A program made the translations under genes and the position numbers. Source: JAAYKM01 sp964411235 (GTDB lineage: Bacteria > Desulfobacterota > Syntrophia > Syntrophales > JAAYKM01). Taken from it: a stretch of 5,514 bases of DNA. Positions within the stretch are counted from its first letter, which is position 1, and each line of letters starts with the position of its first letter. Positions 1 through 5,514 of the stretch are shown here, in pieces. Under the pieces are notes generated by a model. It was not told where the DNA came from and ran no database searches. It saw nothing but the letters and a program-made list of their open reading frames with translations. The stretch lies in contig CAYPKE010000157.1 of NCBI GenBank assembly GCA_964411235.1, forward strand, positions 1 through 5,514, given 5' to 3'.

Positions 1-27
1 AGCTGCTTTCGAAGAATAATAACCTTT

Positions 28-36
28 AGAAGGGAG
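28..36 (+). promoter_or_regulatory. Ribosome binding site of the 75-residue protein
   Basis: AGAAGGGAG lies five bases before the ATG at 42. It is a strong purine-rich Shine-Dalgarno sequence and supports this short gene as really translated. Confidence 0.7.
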
Positions 37-41
37 TTCGT

Positions 42-269
42 ATGGATCACAATTATGAAATCAACTACAAAAACATCACGATTAAAATTTCCGACGGCAC
101 CATCTTCACCGGCAAGATTAACATCATGGCCTTCAATCGCTTATCCGATTTTTTGAGATCTACCAATTATTTGTTCATCACCGTTCTCGTCGAAGGACCC
201 GAAGGGATGCCCAACCGGACCGCGATCATTAACCGCGATCATATCATCTGGGCCGATACGTGGGATTGA
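42..269 (+). CDS. Small protein resembling DUF6812-type domain proteins
   Basis: This is a complete 75-residue soluble protein with no signal peptide or membrane segment. Its start is well supported by an AGAAGGGAG Shine-Dalgarno stretch at 28-36, five bases before the ATG. The N-terminal half looks like alternating beta strands (ITIKISDGTIFTGKI). A central RLSDFL motif follows at about residues 33-38, then a strand (YLFITVLVEG) and a last strand ending IINRDHIIWAD. The pattern of a strand with a G-x-I/V turn, RLSD and a closing 'I..I' strand recalls the DUF6812 family of small bacterial proteins of unknown function. I make that match from memory of the motif, so it is tentative. It is visibly richer in A and T than the genes on the opposite strand. 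No function is assigned. The next gene is 162 bases downstream, so co-transcription is possible but unproven. Confidence 0.8.
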   Translation: MDHNYEINYKNITIKISDGTIFTGKINIMAFNRLSDFLRSTNYLFITVLVEGPEGMPNRTAIINRDHIIWADTWD

Positions 270-420
270 GACTTTTCAGAGTTATCCATAACGATCCGTT
301 CCACCTTCAAATCCCCGGATGGCGTTTTGAACGGAAAAGATTTTGCCCGGACTTCTGCGTTGTGATACAAGGATAATGCCGGTAGCGGAAACGGGAAAAG
401 ATTATACAAAGCATGGTAAC

Positions 421-425
421 GGGGG
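421..425 (+). promoter_or_regulatory. Shine-Dalgarno deciding the J-domain gene start
   Basis: GGGGG ends six bases before ATG 432 but directly abuts the alternative ATG at 426. Spacing therefore favours 432 as the start. Confidence 0.5.
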
Positions 426-431
426 ATGCCC

Positions 432-1064
432 ATGAACGAAGAAGAGTTTGTCGATTACTATGAATTGCTGCAACTGAGCCCGAATGCCGATACGGATACG
501 ATCGAACGTATTTTTCGCCATCTCGCGAAGAAAACGCATCCCGACAGCACCCAATATCCCAACAACGAACTTTTCCAGCAGATTGTCAAAGCGCACCGCA
601 TTCTGGCCGATCCGGTAGCTCGCGCCGGCTATGACGTGAAGCACAAGGCATATCTTGACCAAAAATGGGGCCTTGCCGCCGAAGCCGAAACATTGACCGC
701 TTTCGAAGACGACAAGTTTACTCGGCAGCGTCTTCTCTCCCTCATGTATGTTCAGCGACGTCGCAACATGCGGCATCCCGGCATGAGCGATTTGGCCATC
801 TCTCAGCATCTCATGATTCCGGCCGAACTTCTTGAATTCCATTTGTGGTACCTGAGGGCCCAAGGCTGGATTGAACGATTGGATACAGGTCTTCTGGCGA
901 TCACCGCCCAAGGCGTCGACCAGGTTGAGCAACAGCGGCTCAACCTCATGCCCGAGTATCTGATTGAACAGCATCACCAACCTGAAAACGCAAAAGCAGG
1001 GACAGCCAACATCCATGACGCCGAACCGGACTTGCTGGAGAGAGAAGCGGTCGCAAAGCGCTGA
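432..1064 (+). CDS. J-domain (DnaJ-type) protein with C-terminal winged-helix-like domain
   Basis: The protein has 210 residues from ATG 432. An in-frame ATG at 426 would add two residues, but the GGGGG at 421-425 is six bases from 432 and touches 426, so I chose 432. Residues 8-70 form a J domain. They show DYYELLQLSPNAD, the helix-II basic stretch FRHLAKKTHPD with the diagnostic HPD at 36-38, then the helix-III segment IVKAHRILADPVAR and a closing Y-D. J domains stimulate the ATPase of DnaK/Hsp70, so this is probably a cytoplasmic Hsp70 co-chaperone. There is no Gly/Phe region, zinc finger or DnaJ_C region, so it is not DnaJ or CbpA. Residues about 97-168 read as a winged helix: a first helix around LLSLMYVQRRR, then SDLAISQHLMI, a recognition-like helix EFHLWYLRAQGWIERL, a short wing (TGLLAIT) and a last helix. 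The polar tail has no recognisable domain. The DNA-binding role is inferred from fold pattern only. Confidence 0.85.
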   Translation: MNEEEFVDYYELLQLSPNADTDTIERIFRHLAKKTHPDSTQYPNNELFQQIVKAHRILADPVARAGYDVKHKAYLDQKWGLAAEAETLTAFEDDKFTRQRLLSLMYVQRRRNMRHPGMSDLAISQHLMIPAELLEFHLWYLRAQGWIERLDTGLLAITAQGVDQVEQQRLNLMPEYLIEQHHQPENAKAGTANIHDAEPDLLEREAVAKR

Positions 1065-1148
1065 ATTTGCAAGGACTGGAGGGATAGCCCCTTTTTCGGA
1101 AAAGATCGGTATCTATTTTCTATCCAACGGCAGCGATGGGTTCATAAA

Positions 1149-1172
1149 GCGTGCAAAAAGTATAATGCACGC
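1149..1172 (+). promoter_or_regulatory. Inverted repeat over the -10 box, candidate operator
   Basis: GCGTGCA (1149-1155) and TGCACGC (1166-1172) are perfect 7-base arms separated by ten bases. The centre falls just upstream of the -10 box, and the right arm overlaps its last base. A further ATGCAC copy lies at 1178-1183. A dimeric regulator bound here would block RNA polymerase, so a repressor or autoregulatory site is the simplest reading. No T-run follows, so a terminator is unlikely. The bound protein is unknown. Confidence 0.5.
1161..1166 (+). promoter_or_regulatory. Candidate -10 element (TATAAT) for the receiver gene
   Basis: TATAAT matches the sigma-70 -10 consensus exactly and lies about 50 bases before the receiver start. 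Transcription would begin near 1173, giving a leader of roughly 40 bases. No good -35 box is visible: the hexamer at 17-base spacing is GGGTTC, and there is no TGn extension. The promoter may therefore be weak or need an activator. Confidence 0.5.
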
Positions 1173-1203
1173 GGATCATGCACCGCGGCAAAATCGATTT
1201 TAT

Positions 1204-1209
1204 GAGGTG
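1204..1209 (+). promoter_or_regulatory. Ribosome binding site of the receiver gene
   Basis: GAGGTG lies five bases before ATG 1215 but only two before the alternative GTG at 1212. This favours the ATG start. Confidence 0.6.
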
Positions 1210-1214
1210 TTGTG

Positions 1215-1586
1215 ATGTCGGCGTCTATCCTGATCATCGATGACCAGACCACCACGCTGGAAAATCTCGAGGCGGAGCTCAAAGAGGAGGGGTACCATAT
1301 CTACACGGCATGCGATGGGGAAGAAGGGCTGAACAAATGCCGATTTTTGAAGCCGGATGTGGTTATTCTCGATATCTACATGCCAGGTATGAGGGGTGAT
1401 TACGTTGCCGAAGCCATAAAAAATGATCCCCATATCCGCAACACCCCGATCATCTTCCTCACTTCCCTTCTGACCAAAAAAGATGTTGCCACCTTCACCC
1501 GGATGTGGGGTCGATATTTCATCGCCAAACCCTACAAACTGGACGAATTGCTTTCCCTGCTGCGGCAAATTCTCTCAGGCAAATAA
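1215..1586 (+). CDS. Single-domain response regulator (CheY-like receiver)
   Basis: The product is a 123-residue receiver domain with no output domain, usual for CheY/Spo0F-type proteins that pass on a phosphoryl group or act by protein contact. The key residues are all present. They are the acidic pair D9-D10 after strand 1 (ILIIDD), the phospho-acceptor D53 in VVILDIYMPGM, T83 in IIFLTS and K105 in IAKPYK. It should therefore be phosphorylated by a histidine kinase. No kinase lies in the window, so it is an orphan here. ATG 1215 is preferred over GTG 1212 because of the GAGGTG spacing. The gene has its own candidate promoter and dyad upstream, and it converges on the tad-type operon with only 15 bases between the stop codons. 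A link to pilus control is possible but rests on position alone. Confidence 0.93.
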   Translation: MSASILIIDDQTTTLENLEAELKEEGYHIYTACDGEEGLNKCRFLKPDVVILDIYMPGMRGDYVAEAIKNDPHIRNTPIIFLTSLLTKKDVATFTRMWGRYFIAKPYKLDELLSLLRQILSGK

Positions 1587-1601
1587 GAAGCCGGGAAGAC
1601 G

Positions 1602-2594
1602 TCAAGGCGCCATCCGTCGCTGTTCCATTTTCTTCAGCATGGTTTCGGCCTGGTCGAGATTCTCCTTCGCCTTGACGTAAAAGACGGGTTTGAGTTCGAT
1701 GGCCTTGCGGAATGCAGTGACGGCCTGTAAATAGTCACCCTGAACCATGTGGATGTAACCGAGGTTGTTGTAGGCCGACGCTTCATCTCCGGAAAGTTGA
1801 AAAGCCTCAAGGGCCTCTTCGTAGCGCCCCAGTTTTCCAAGCACGACGGCCATGTTTCGGTAAACTTTCCTGTTTTCCGGGTCCAGTTCGGCGGCCAGCT
1901 GATAGGACCGGAGCGCCTTCTCGTCATGTCCGTCCATGGCGTAGGACATGCCCAGGTTGTTGAAGAGGGAAGCCGACCGGGGATTGTAGGAAATGGCCTT
2001 TTGGTAATGCCGTTGCGCTTCGCCGTATTCCTTTTTGCGGTCGGCGATGATCCCCAGGAAAGAGTAAGCCTGCCAGAGATCTTCCTTCAATTCTAGGGCG
2101 CGACGGAATTGCTTTCGTGATTCGTCCAAATCGCCCCTGATCAGCGCAATACGACCTTTTCCTTCATGCGCAAGGGCGTAATCGGGAGCCGTTTTCAGGA
2201 TCTGATCGAATTCGGCGGACGCCGCATCCAGCAATCCCCGTGAAATCAGGAGCATGCCTCTTTTGTAATAGACGCCATGCCTCAACGGGTCCATTTTGAC
2301 GGCCTTGTCATAGTACACGAAGGCCATGTTCGGATTTCCCTGGAGGATCTGCTGGTCCCCCAGCCTTTCCATCTCCGCGGCGTCGGGCTCGCCCAGTTTC
2401 TTGTTCACATCGATCTGCGGAGCGTCCAGGGCCGATCGCGCCTTCTGCAGCTCCATCATCTTGCGAAATCCGTCCCCCTGGAGGGACGCGTCGTCCTTTT
2501 TCCACCAGGCGCAGCCTGCCAGCGCTACGGATAAAAGCATGACCATCAAGACCATGCCGATTTTCCGGGGACGATGTTCTTTTGTTGATCTCAT
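1602..2594 (-). CDS. TPR-repeat lipoprotein, TadD-like
   Basis: This is the last gene of the minus-strand operon. The chosen start at 2594 gives 330 residues beginning MRSTKEHRPRK, then a hydrophobic stretch and the lipobox LAGC with Cys28. That makes a normal lipoprotein signal peptide. The longer frame (TTG 2693 or ATG 2690) would put about 33 residues before it and overlap the upstream gene, so it is disfavoured, although the Shine-Dalgarno before 2594 is weak. After a linker, residues about 72-320 form seven or eight tetratricopeptide repeats with the usual spacing. Examples are YYDKAVKMDP, FRRALELKED, YQKAISYNPR, YQLAAELDPE and FRKAIELKPV. TPRs make a superhelical scaffold for protein binding. 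In tad loci the TPR lipoprotein TadD is needed for Flp pilus assembly and is thought to help the outer-membrane secretin. The position after tadBC supports that role, but TPR sequence alone cannot prove orthology. Confidence 0.85.
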   Translation of the reverse strand: MRSTKEHRPRKIGMVLMVMLLSVALAGCAWWKKDDASLQGDGFRKMMELQKARSALDAPQIDVNKKLGEPDAAEMERLGDQQILQGNPNMAFVYYDKAVKMDPLRHGVYYKRGMLLISRGLLDAASAEFDQILKTAPDYALAHEGKGRIALIRGDLDESRKQFRRALELKEDLWQAYSFLGIIADRKKEYGEAQRHYQKAISYNPRSASLFNNLGMSYAMDGHDEKALRSYQLAAELDPENRKVYRNMAVVLGKLGRYEEALEAFQLSGDEASAYNNLGYIHMVQGDYLQAVTAFRKAIELKPVFYVKAKENLDQAETMLKKMEQRRMAP

Positions 2595-2673
2595 AATAAT
2601 ATCAAGGCCTTTTCTAAGGAATCCGCGTGCCGCCGATTGAAGTGAACCGGTCCTGCTCGGCAGGGCAATCGAA

Positions 2674-4079
2674 TCAGTTTCGGTAAGCATCAATTACGGG
2701 CAGCAGATTCCGCCCGAGGACAATCCTGACCTTCACGTCGGGACGGACGGAGTGTTCCATCACCCTGAGATCGGAAAGTTCCGGAATGCTGGCGGAAATG
2801 CGGTCCGCCACGGCGCGGCAATCCTGGTCGTAGTGGATGCTGCCCGCGGGATGGTTGAAATGCCCCGCGTTGGTCAGCCGGACGACATTGAAGCCGCGTG
2901 CTTTCAGGTAATTCCCCATGTCCCGTGCCATGTGGCGTCTGCCGTTGCCGTTGGAAATCTCGATGCCGACGCGCTGAACAAACGATCCGAACTTTTCCTG
3001 CATATCGCTTTCAACCTGACGGGCTAGCGTTTCCGGCCCTGGTTGCGCCTGCACGATACCCGCAAGCGCTTCGGAGGCGTCAATGCCCTTGCGGGCAACA
3101 GACAGTTGCGGATTCAGTTCCAGGGCTTTACGAAAATAAAAACGGGCATCGGCAAAAGCGCCCTTCTCGTAGAGTTTCCGGGCAATCTGCAGTTGCCGTT
3201 CGGCCTGCTTCCGGTCCTGCGTCCCGACCATCAAAGGCGGCGGGACGGTTTCCCCATGCGCGGGTTTTGAGGGTGCAACGGTCGTTGCCCTCTCCTCGCT
3301 TATCGGTTTTTCACCGGCGGATGCGATGGCCAGCAGCTTATCGACCGTCTGCATCCCCGCCTTCGCCTCCTTGGAGGCATCGTCCAGGGCCAGGGCCGCC
3401 TGGTATTGTTCGCGCGCCCTGACCAACATGGCTTTGTCATAAAAGATCGCGGCGAGTTTCATGTGGGCGTACACGTCATTGCCGTTTGATGCCTCGCGAA
3501 AGGTCTTGAAGGCCTGTTCATAGCGGCCTGCCATGGCATAGGCCAGGGCCAGGTTGTGTTGCATCCGGAGATTGCGGCTGTTCAAGGAAACGGCCTTCTC
3601 GCAGGCCACAATCGCCTCTTCGTATTCGCCCTGCAGGAAAAGAGAATAACAGAGGTTGTTCCAGACATAGTCGAGCTTGCCGTCAATGGCCAGGGCGCGG
3701 TGGAAATGTTCGGCCGCCGATCGGTGATCGCCGAGCTGGTCCAGGCAGATACCTTTTCCATTGTAGGCCTTGACGTAACCGGGGTCGATGGCGATGACCT
3801 TGTCGAACGCGCCGATGGCTTCCTGGTACAGGCCGCGCTGCTGGTAATGAATTGCCAATTCATAGTGCGCGTGAGGATTCCNNNNNNNNNNGGCCGCACC
3901 TGACCGACGAAGCTGGCAACGTGCTTCTCCTCCAGGTTCACCCCCTGCCTGGTGTTTTGCCAGAACTTGAGGATGTCCCAGCTCACGGTCCTCGGCGAAC
4001 ATCCGACCTGGGCGACCAGCAGGCATATCACCCCCAGGCAGGTCATGATTCTCTTTGTCCGTATCGTCTCTCTTTTCAT
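2674..4079 (-). CDS. TPR protein with C-terminal LytR_C-like domain, probable lipoprotein (interrupted by assembly gap)
   Basis: The gene is reconstructed across ten Ns (3882-3891). Before the gap, ATG 4079 begins MKRETIRTKRIMTCLGV, a basic N-terminus and hydrophobic core ending in VGC with Cys27. This is a probable lipoprotein signal, though the lipobox is atypical with Gln at -3. A GAGG eight bases upstream supports this start. After the gap the protein continues in another frame as NPHAHYELAIHYQQ for 401 residues, so the Ns do not have the true length. The body holds about five consecutive TPRs (for example FDKVIAIDPG, FHRALAIDGK, CEKAVSLNSR), a Pro-rich linker and one more TPR (FYFRKALELNP). 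The last 96 residues (2964-2677) run from IEISNGNG through YLKARGFNVV and HYDQDCRAVADRI to VKVRIVLGRNL, which matches the LytR_C domain pattern. It sits 42 bases after tadC. A periplasmic Flp pilus assembly role, TadD-like, is inferred. Confidence 0.85.
3882..3891. other. Assembly gap (10 N) inside the TPR/LytR_C gene
   Basis: The ten unknown bases interrupt the coding sequence. The last complete codons before the gap give V-R and then CCN. After it the frame resumes with NGG followed by AAT CCT CAC (N-P-H). The two halves are in different frames if the gap is taken as ten bases. For an intact gene the true gap must be 2 modulo 3, such as 5, 8 or 11 bases. Confidence 0.97.
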
Positions 4080-4087
4080 CGCCCTTA

Positions 4088-4091
4088 CCTC
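4088..4091 (-). promoter_or_regulatory. Ribosome binding site deciding the TPR/LytR_C start
   Basis: GAGG on the minus strand lies eight bases before ATG 4079. This supports the signal-peptide frame rather than the starts at 4095 or 4103 that longer frames would use. Confidence 0.55.
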
Positions 4092-4121
4092 GCATGATGG
4101 CATAGACTGAAATGCCGCCTT

Positions 4122-5072
4122 TCAGTTGATCCCGATAATCGACCGGTAAACCCGGATAATAGCCGGACCCACGATCACGACGAACAGCGCCGGGAAGATG
4201 AACAGGATGAGCGGGAAAAGCATCTTCACGGGCAGTTTCGTCGCCATCTCCTCGGCGCGCTGCCTGCGCTTGATGCGCATGGAATCGGAATGCACCCGCA
4301 GGGCCTGTGCGATGCTGGTGCCGAATTTGTCCGTCTGGATGAGCAGCGAAACCAGGCTGCGCACATCCTCCACCCCCGTTCTTTCCGCCAGGTTGTGCAG
4401 GGCATCCCGGCGGGAGCGTCCGGCCCGCATTTCCAGTCCCATCAGGCCGAACTCGTCACTGATCACCCGGTTGGCGATTCGCATTTCATCCGCAATGCGC
4501 TTGATCGCCTGGTCCAACCCCATGCCGGCCTCGACGCAGACCACCAGCAGGTCCAGTGCGTCGGGAAAGCCCAGGCGTATCTTTTCCTGCCTGACCTTGA
4601 TGGCGTAGCGAATCCAGAAGTCGGGGAGATAGAATCCGAGCAGCGCCGCCGCGACCAGAAAGGCCATGAAGAGGCCGCCGCGTTCGAAAAGTTCCGCAAA
4701 AAGATGGGCCACCGCGAGCGTCGCCGGCAGGAGGACCGCGAGAAACACCTTCAACCCGTAGAAGAACTTCAGGTGCCCCGGCTGTCGGTACCCCGCCATG
4801 GTCAGCTTGTTCTTCCGCAGAATGATTTCCTCTTCGCTCTTGGGCTGAGAGAACTGGGCCAAATTGGCCGCGACCTTCGTGAAGAGGTTATTGGGGGCGG
4901 ACTTAGCCTTCGCCTCCGTGAATTCCTGCTTCAGGTCGGGCTTGGCAAATTCTTCGATCTTTCCGAGAAGGGCTTTTTTCCTGTTTCGTTCCCGGAAATA
5001 GAAGTAGGCGGCGAAAATCAGCAGCGCCAGGCAGGCGAACACGAAAAGCGGGATGAGAATGAGTTCATGCAT
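4122..5072 (-). CDS. tadC: Tad/Flp pilus inner-membrane platform protein TadC
   Basis: This 316-residue integral membrane protein belongs to the GspF/T2SSF family. It begins with a membrane segment (residues 4-26) and a polar cytoplasmic stretch. Two adjacent membrane segments follow (about 107-126 and 133-152), then the T2SSF domain (about 168-295) and a last membrane segment (about 282-303). TadC hallmarks are clear: LPDFWIRYAIKVRQEKIR before FPDALDLLVVCVEAGMGLDQ (169-188), and then QTDKFGTSIAQALR with a basic RIKRRQRAEEMATKLPVK leading to FPALFVVIVGP. With TadB it forms the inner-membrane platform that couples the TadA ATPase to assembly and extrusion of Flp pilin. The length fits the family. 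ATG 5072 is nine bases after the tadB stop, and a GAGG that overlaps that stop lies seven bases before the start, so the two are likely translated together. TadC is separated from TadB by gene order and by the N-terminal pattern. Confidence 0.93.
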   Translation of the reverse strand: MHELILIPLFVFACLALLIFAAYFYFRERNRKKALLGKIEEFAKPDLKQEFTEAKAKSAPNNLFTKVAANLAQFSQPKSEEEIILRKNKLTMAGYRQPGHLKFFYGLKVFLAVLLPATLAVAHLFAELFERGGLFMAFLVAAALLGFYLPDFWIRYAIKVRQEKIRLGFPDALDLLVVCVEAGMGLDQAIKRIADEMRIANRVISDEFGLMGLEMRAGRSRRDALHNLAERTGVEDVRSLVSLLIQTDKFGTSIAQALRVHSDSMRIKRRQRAEEMATKLPVKMLFPLILFIFPALFVVIVGPAIIRVYRSIIGIN

Positions 5073-5079
5073 GGAGAGG

Positions 5080-5083
5080 CCTC
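5080..5083 (-). promoter_or_regulatory. tadC ribosome binding site overlapping the tadB stop
   Basis: GAGG shares its first two bases with the tadB TGA stop and lies seven bases before the tadC ATG. The arrangement fits translational coupling of the two platform proteins. Confidence 0.55.
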
Positions 5084-5514
5084 ACACTTTGAATTGCGCC
5101 ATTCTTCGCATAACATAGATGCCGACGACCATCATGATTCCGGCGAAGAGGAGCATGACATGGCCCATCGGGTCCTCCGCCAGCAGGCTGACATATTCGC
5201 GGTTCAGGAAAAACAGGGCAAACCCCATCAGGAACGGCAGCACGGTGAGGACGACACCGGACAGCCGCGCCTCGGCGGAAAGTGTGTTGATCTGCCCCTT
5301 GAGCACGACGCGCCCCCGCATCAGGCGGGCGATGTTTTCGAGGATCTCCGCCAGGTTGCCTCCCGTTTCCCGCTGGATGATGACGGATATGGCGAAGAGC
5401 TTGAGGTCTTCGCTGTCGACACGCATGATCATGTTCTTCAGGGCGTCCTCGTAGGCCACGCCGAAATTGATTTCTTCGAGAGTTTTGCGGAACTCCGCCC
5501 CCGCCGGGTCGCCG
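5082..5514 (-). CDS. tadB: Tad/Flp pilus inner-membrane platform protein TadB, C-terminal part (5' end outside window)
   Basis: The reading frame is open to the right edge, so only the last 143 residues are present and the start lies beyond 5514. The first visible residues are GDPAGAEFRKTLEEINFGV. The GTG at 5459 is an internal valine codon and not a start. This is the C-terminal T2SSF domain of TadB. The family signature is plain: EINFGVAYEDALKNM, SEDLKLFAISVIIQRETGGNL (visible residues 34-54) and LSAEARLSG. Two membrane segments follow, at about 86-102 and 119-134, and between them is the typical NREYVSLLAEDPMGH loop. TadB pairs with TadC in the inner-membrane platform of the Flp pilus machine. 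The TadA ATPase gene would be expected upstream of it, outside this window. Confidence 0.94.
   Translation of the reverse strand, partial: GDPAGAEFRKTLEEINFGVAYEDALKNMIMRVDSEDLKLFAISVIIQRETGGNLAEILENIARLMRGRVVLKGQINTLSAEARLSGVVLTVLPFLMGFALFFLNREYVSLLAEDPMGHVMLLFAGIMMVVGIYVMRRMAQFKV

Noticed and set aside
360..377. TTGT-GAT-ACAA palindrome next to GATAAT before the J-domain gene
   Set aside because: The arms are four bases long and no -35 box stands at 16-18 base spacing, so a promoter with operator is not supported.
402..1016. Long minus-strand open frame opposite the J-domain gene
   Set aside because: It has no recognisable domain or ribosome binding site, and it lies antisense to a gene with a clear J domain, so it is a shadow frame.
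1081..1104. Possible terminator after the J-domain gene (GGG-ATAG-CCC then T-run, or CTTTT-TCGG-AAAAG)
   Set aside because: The GC stem is only three bases, and the alternative stem is almost all A-T pairs and is not followed by a T-run. Both are too weak to call.
2652..2664. CCTGC-TCG-GCAGG hairpin between the two TPR genes, as a terminator
   Set aside because: The stem is only five bases and no T-run follows on the minus strand, so termination is not supported.
2595..2693. N-terminal extension of the TPR lipoprotein from TTG 2693 or ATG 2690
   Set aside because: It would bury the lipoprotein signal 33 residues inside the protein and overlap the upstream gene. The start at 2594 gives a normal 28-residue signal.
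2898..3422. Plus-strand open frame opposite the TPR/LytR_C gene
   Set aside because: Its low-complexity Arg, Pro and Ser composition is typical of an antisense shadow in GC-rich coding DNA.
3892..4095. N-terminus of the TPR/LytR_C gene in the frame starting at 4095
   Set aside because: That frame gives a charged, low-hydrophobicity sequence with no signal. The frame from 4079 gives a clear signal peptide with a ribosome binding site.
4099..4116. GGCAT-N8-ATGCC inverted repeat between tadC and the TPR gene
   Set aside because: Five-base arms with no T-run are within chance expectation, so it is not called a terminator or operator.

Overview
The window carries two blocks of genes that converge on a 15-base gap near position 1590. 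Protein content and moderately high GC suggest a Gram-negative bacterium, most like a delta-proteobacterial lineage (Desulfobacterota or Desulfuromonadales type). That placement is an inference from gene family and style, not from a marker gene. A run of ten Ns at 3882-3891 shows that this is a draft or metagenome scaffold.

Plus strand, 1-1586: three separate small genes. The first is a 75-residue protein resembling the DUF6812-type families with an RLSD motif. The second is a DnaJ-type J-domain protein with an apparent winged-helix domain after it. The third is a stand-alone response-regulator receiver domain (CheY-like). The 147 bases before the receiver gene hold a perfect TATAAT inside a perfect 7-base inverted repeat, a good candidate for a repressible promoter.

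Minus strand, 1602-5514: the 3' part of a tad (Flp pilus, type IVc) operon, read right to left. It holds the C-terminal part of tadB, a complete tadC, a TPR protein with a C-terminal LytR_C-like domain, and a TPR lipoprotein. tadB and tadC are 9 bases apart, and the next two gaps are 42 and 79 bases, so all four are probably co-transcribed. TadB and TadC form the inner-membrane platform of the Flp pilus machine. The two TPR proteins sit where TadD-type assembly lipoproteins normally lie.

The main correction to a naive reading concerns the TPR/LytR_C gene. Its signal peptide and its TPR body lie in different frames on the two sides of the N run. The real gene starts at 4079, and the true gap length should be 2 modulo 3, not 10. 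Nothing here is clearly a wholly new system. The most unusual items are the TPR-LytR_C fusion in a tad operon, the J-domain/winged-helix fusion and the dyad promoter before the receiver gene.
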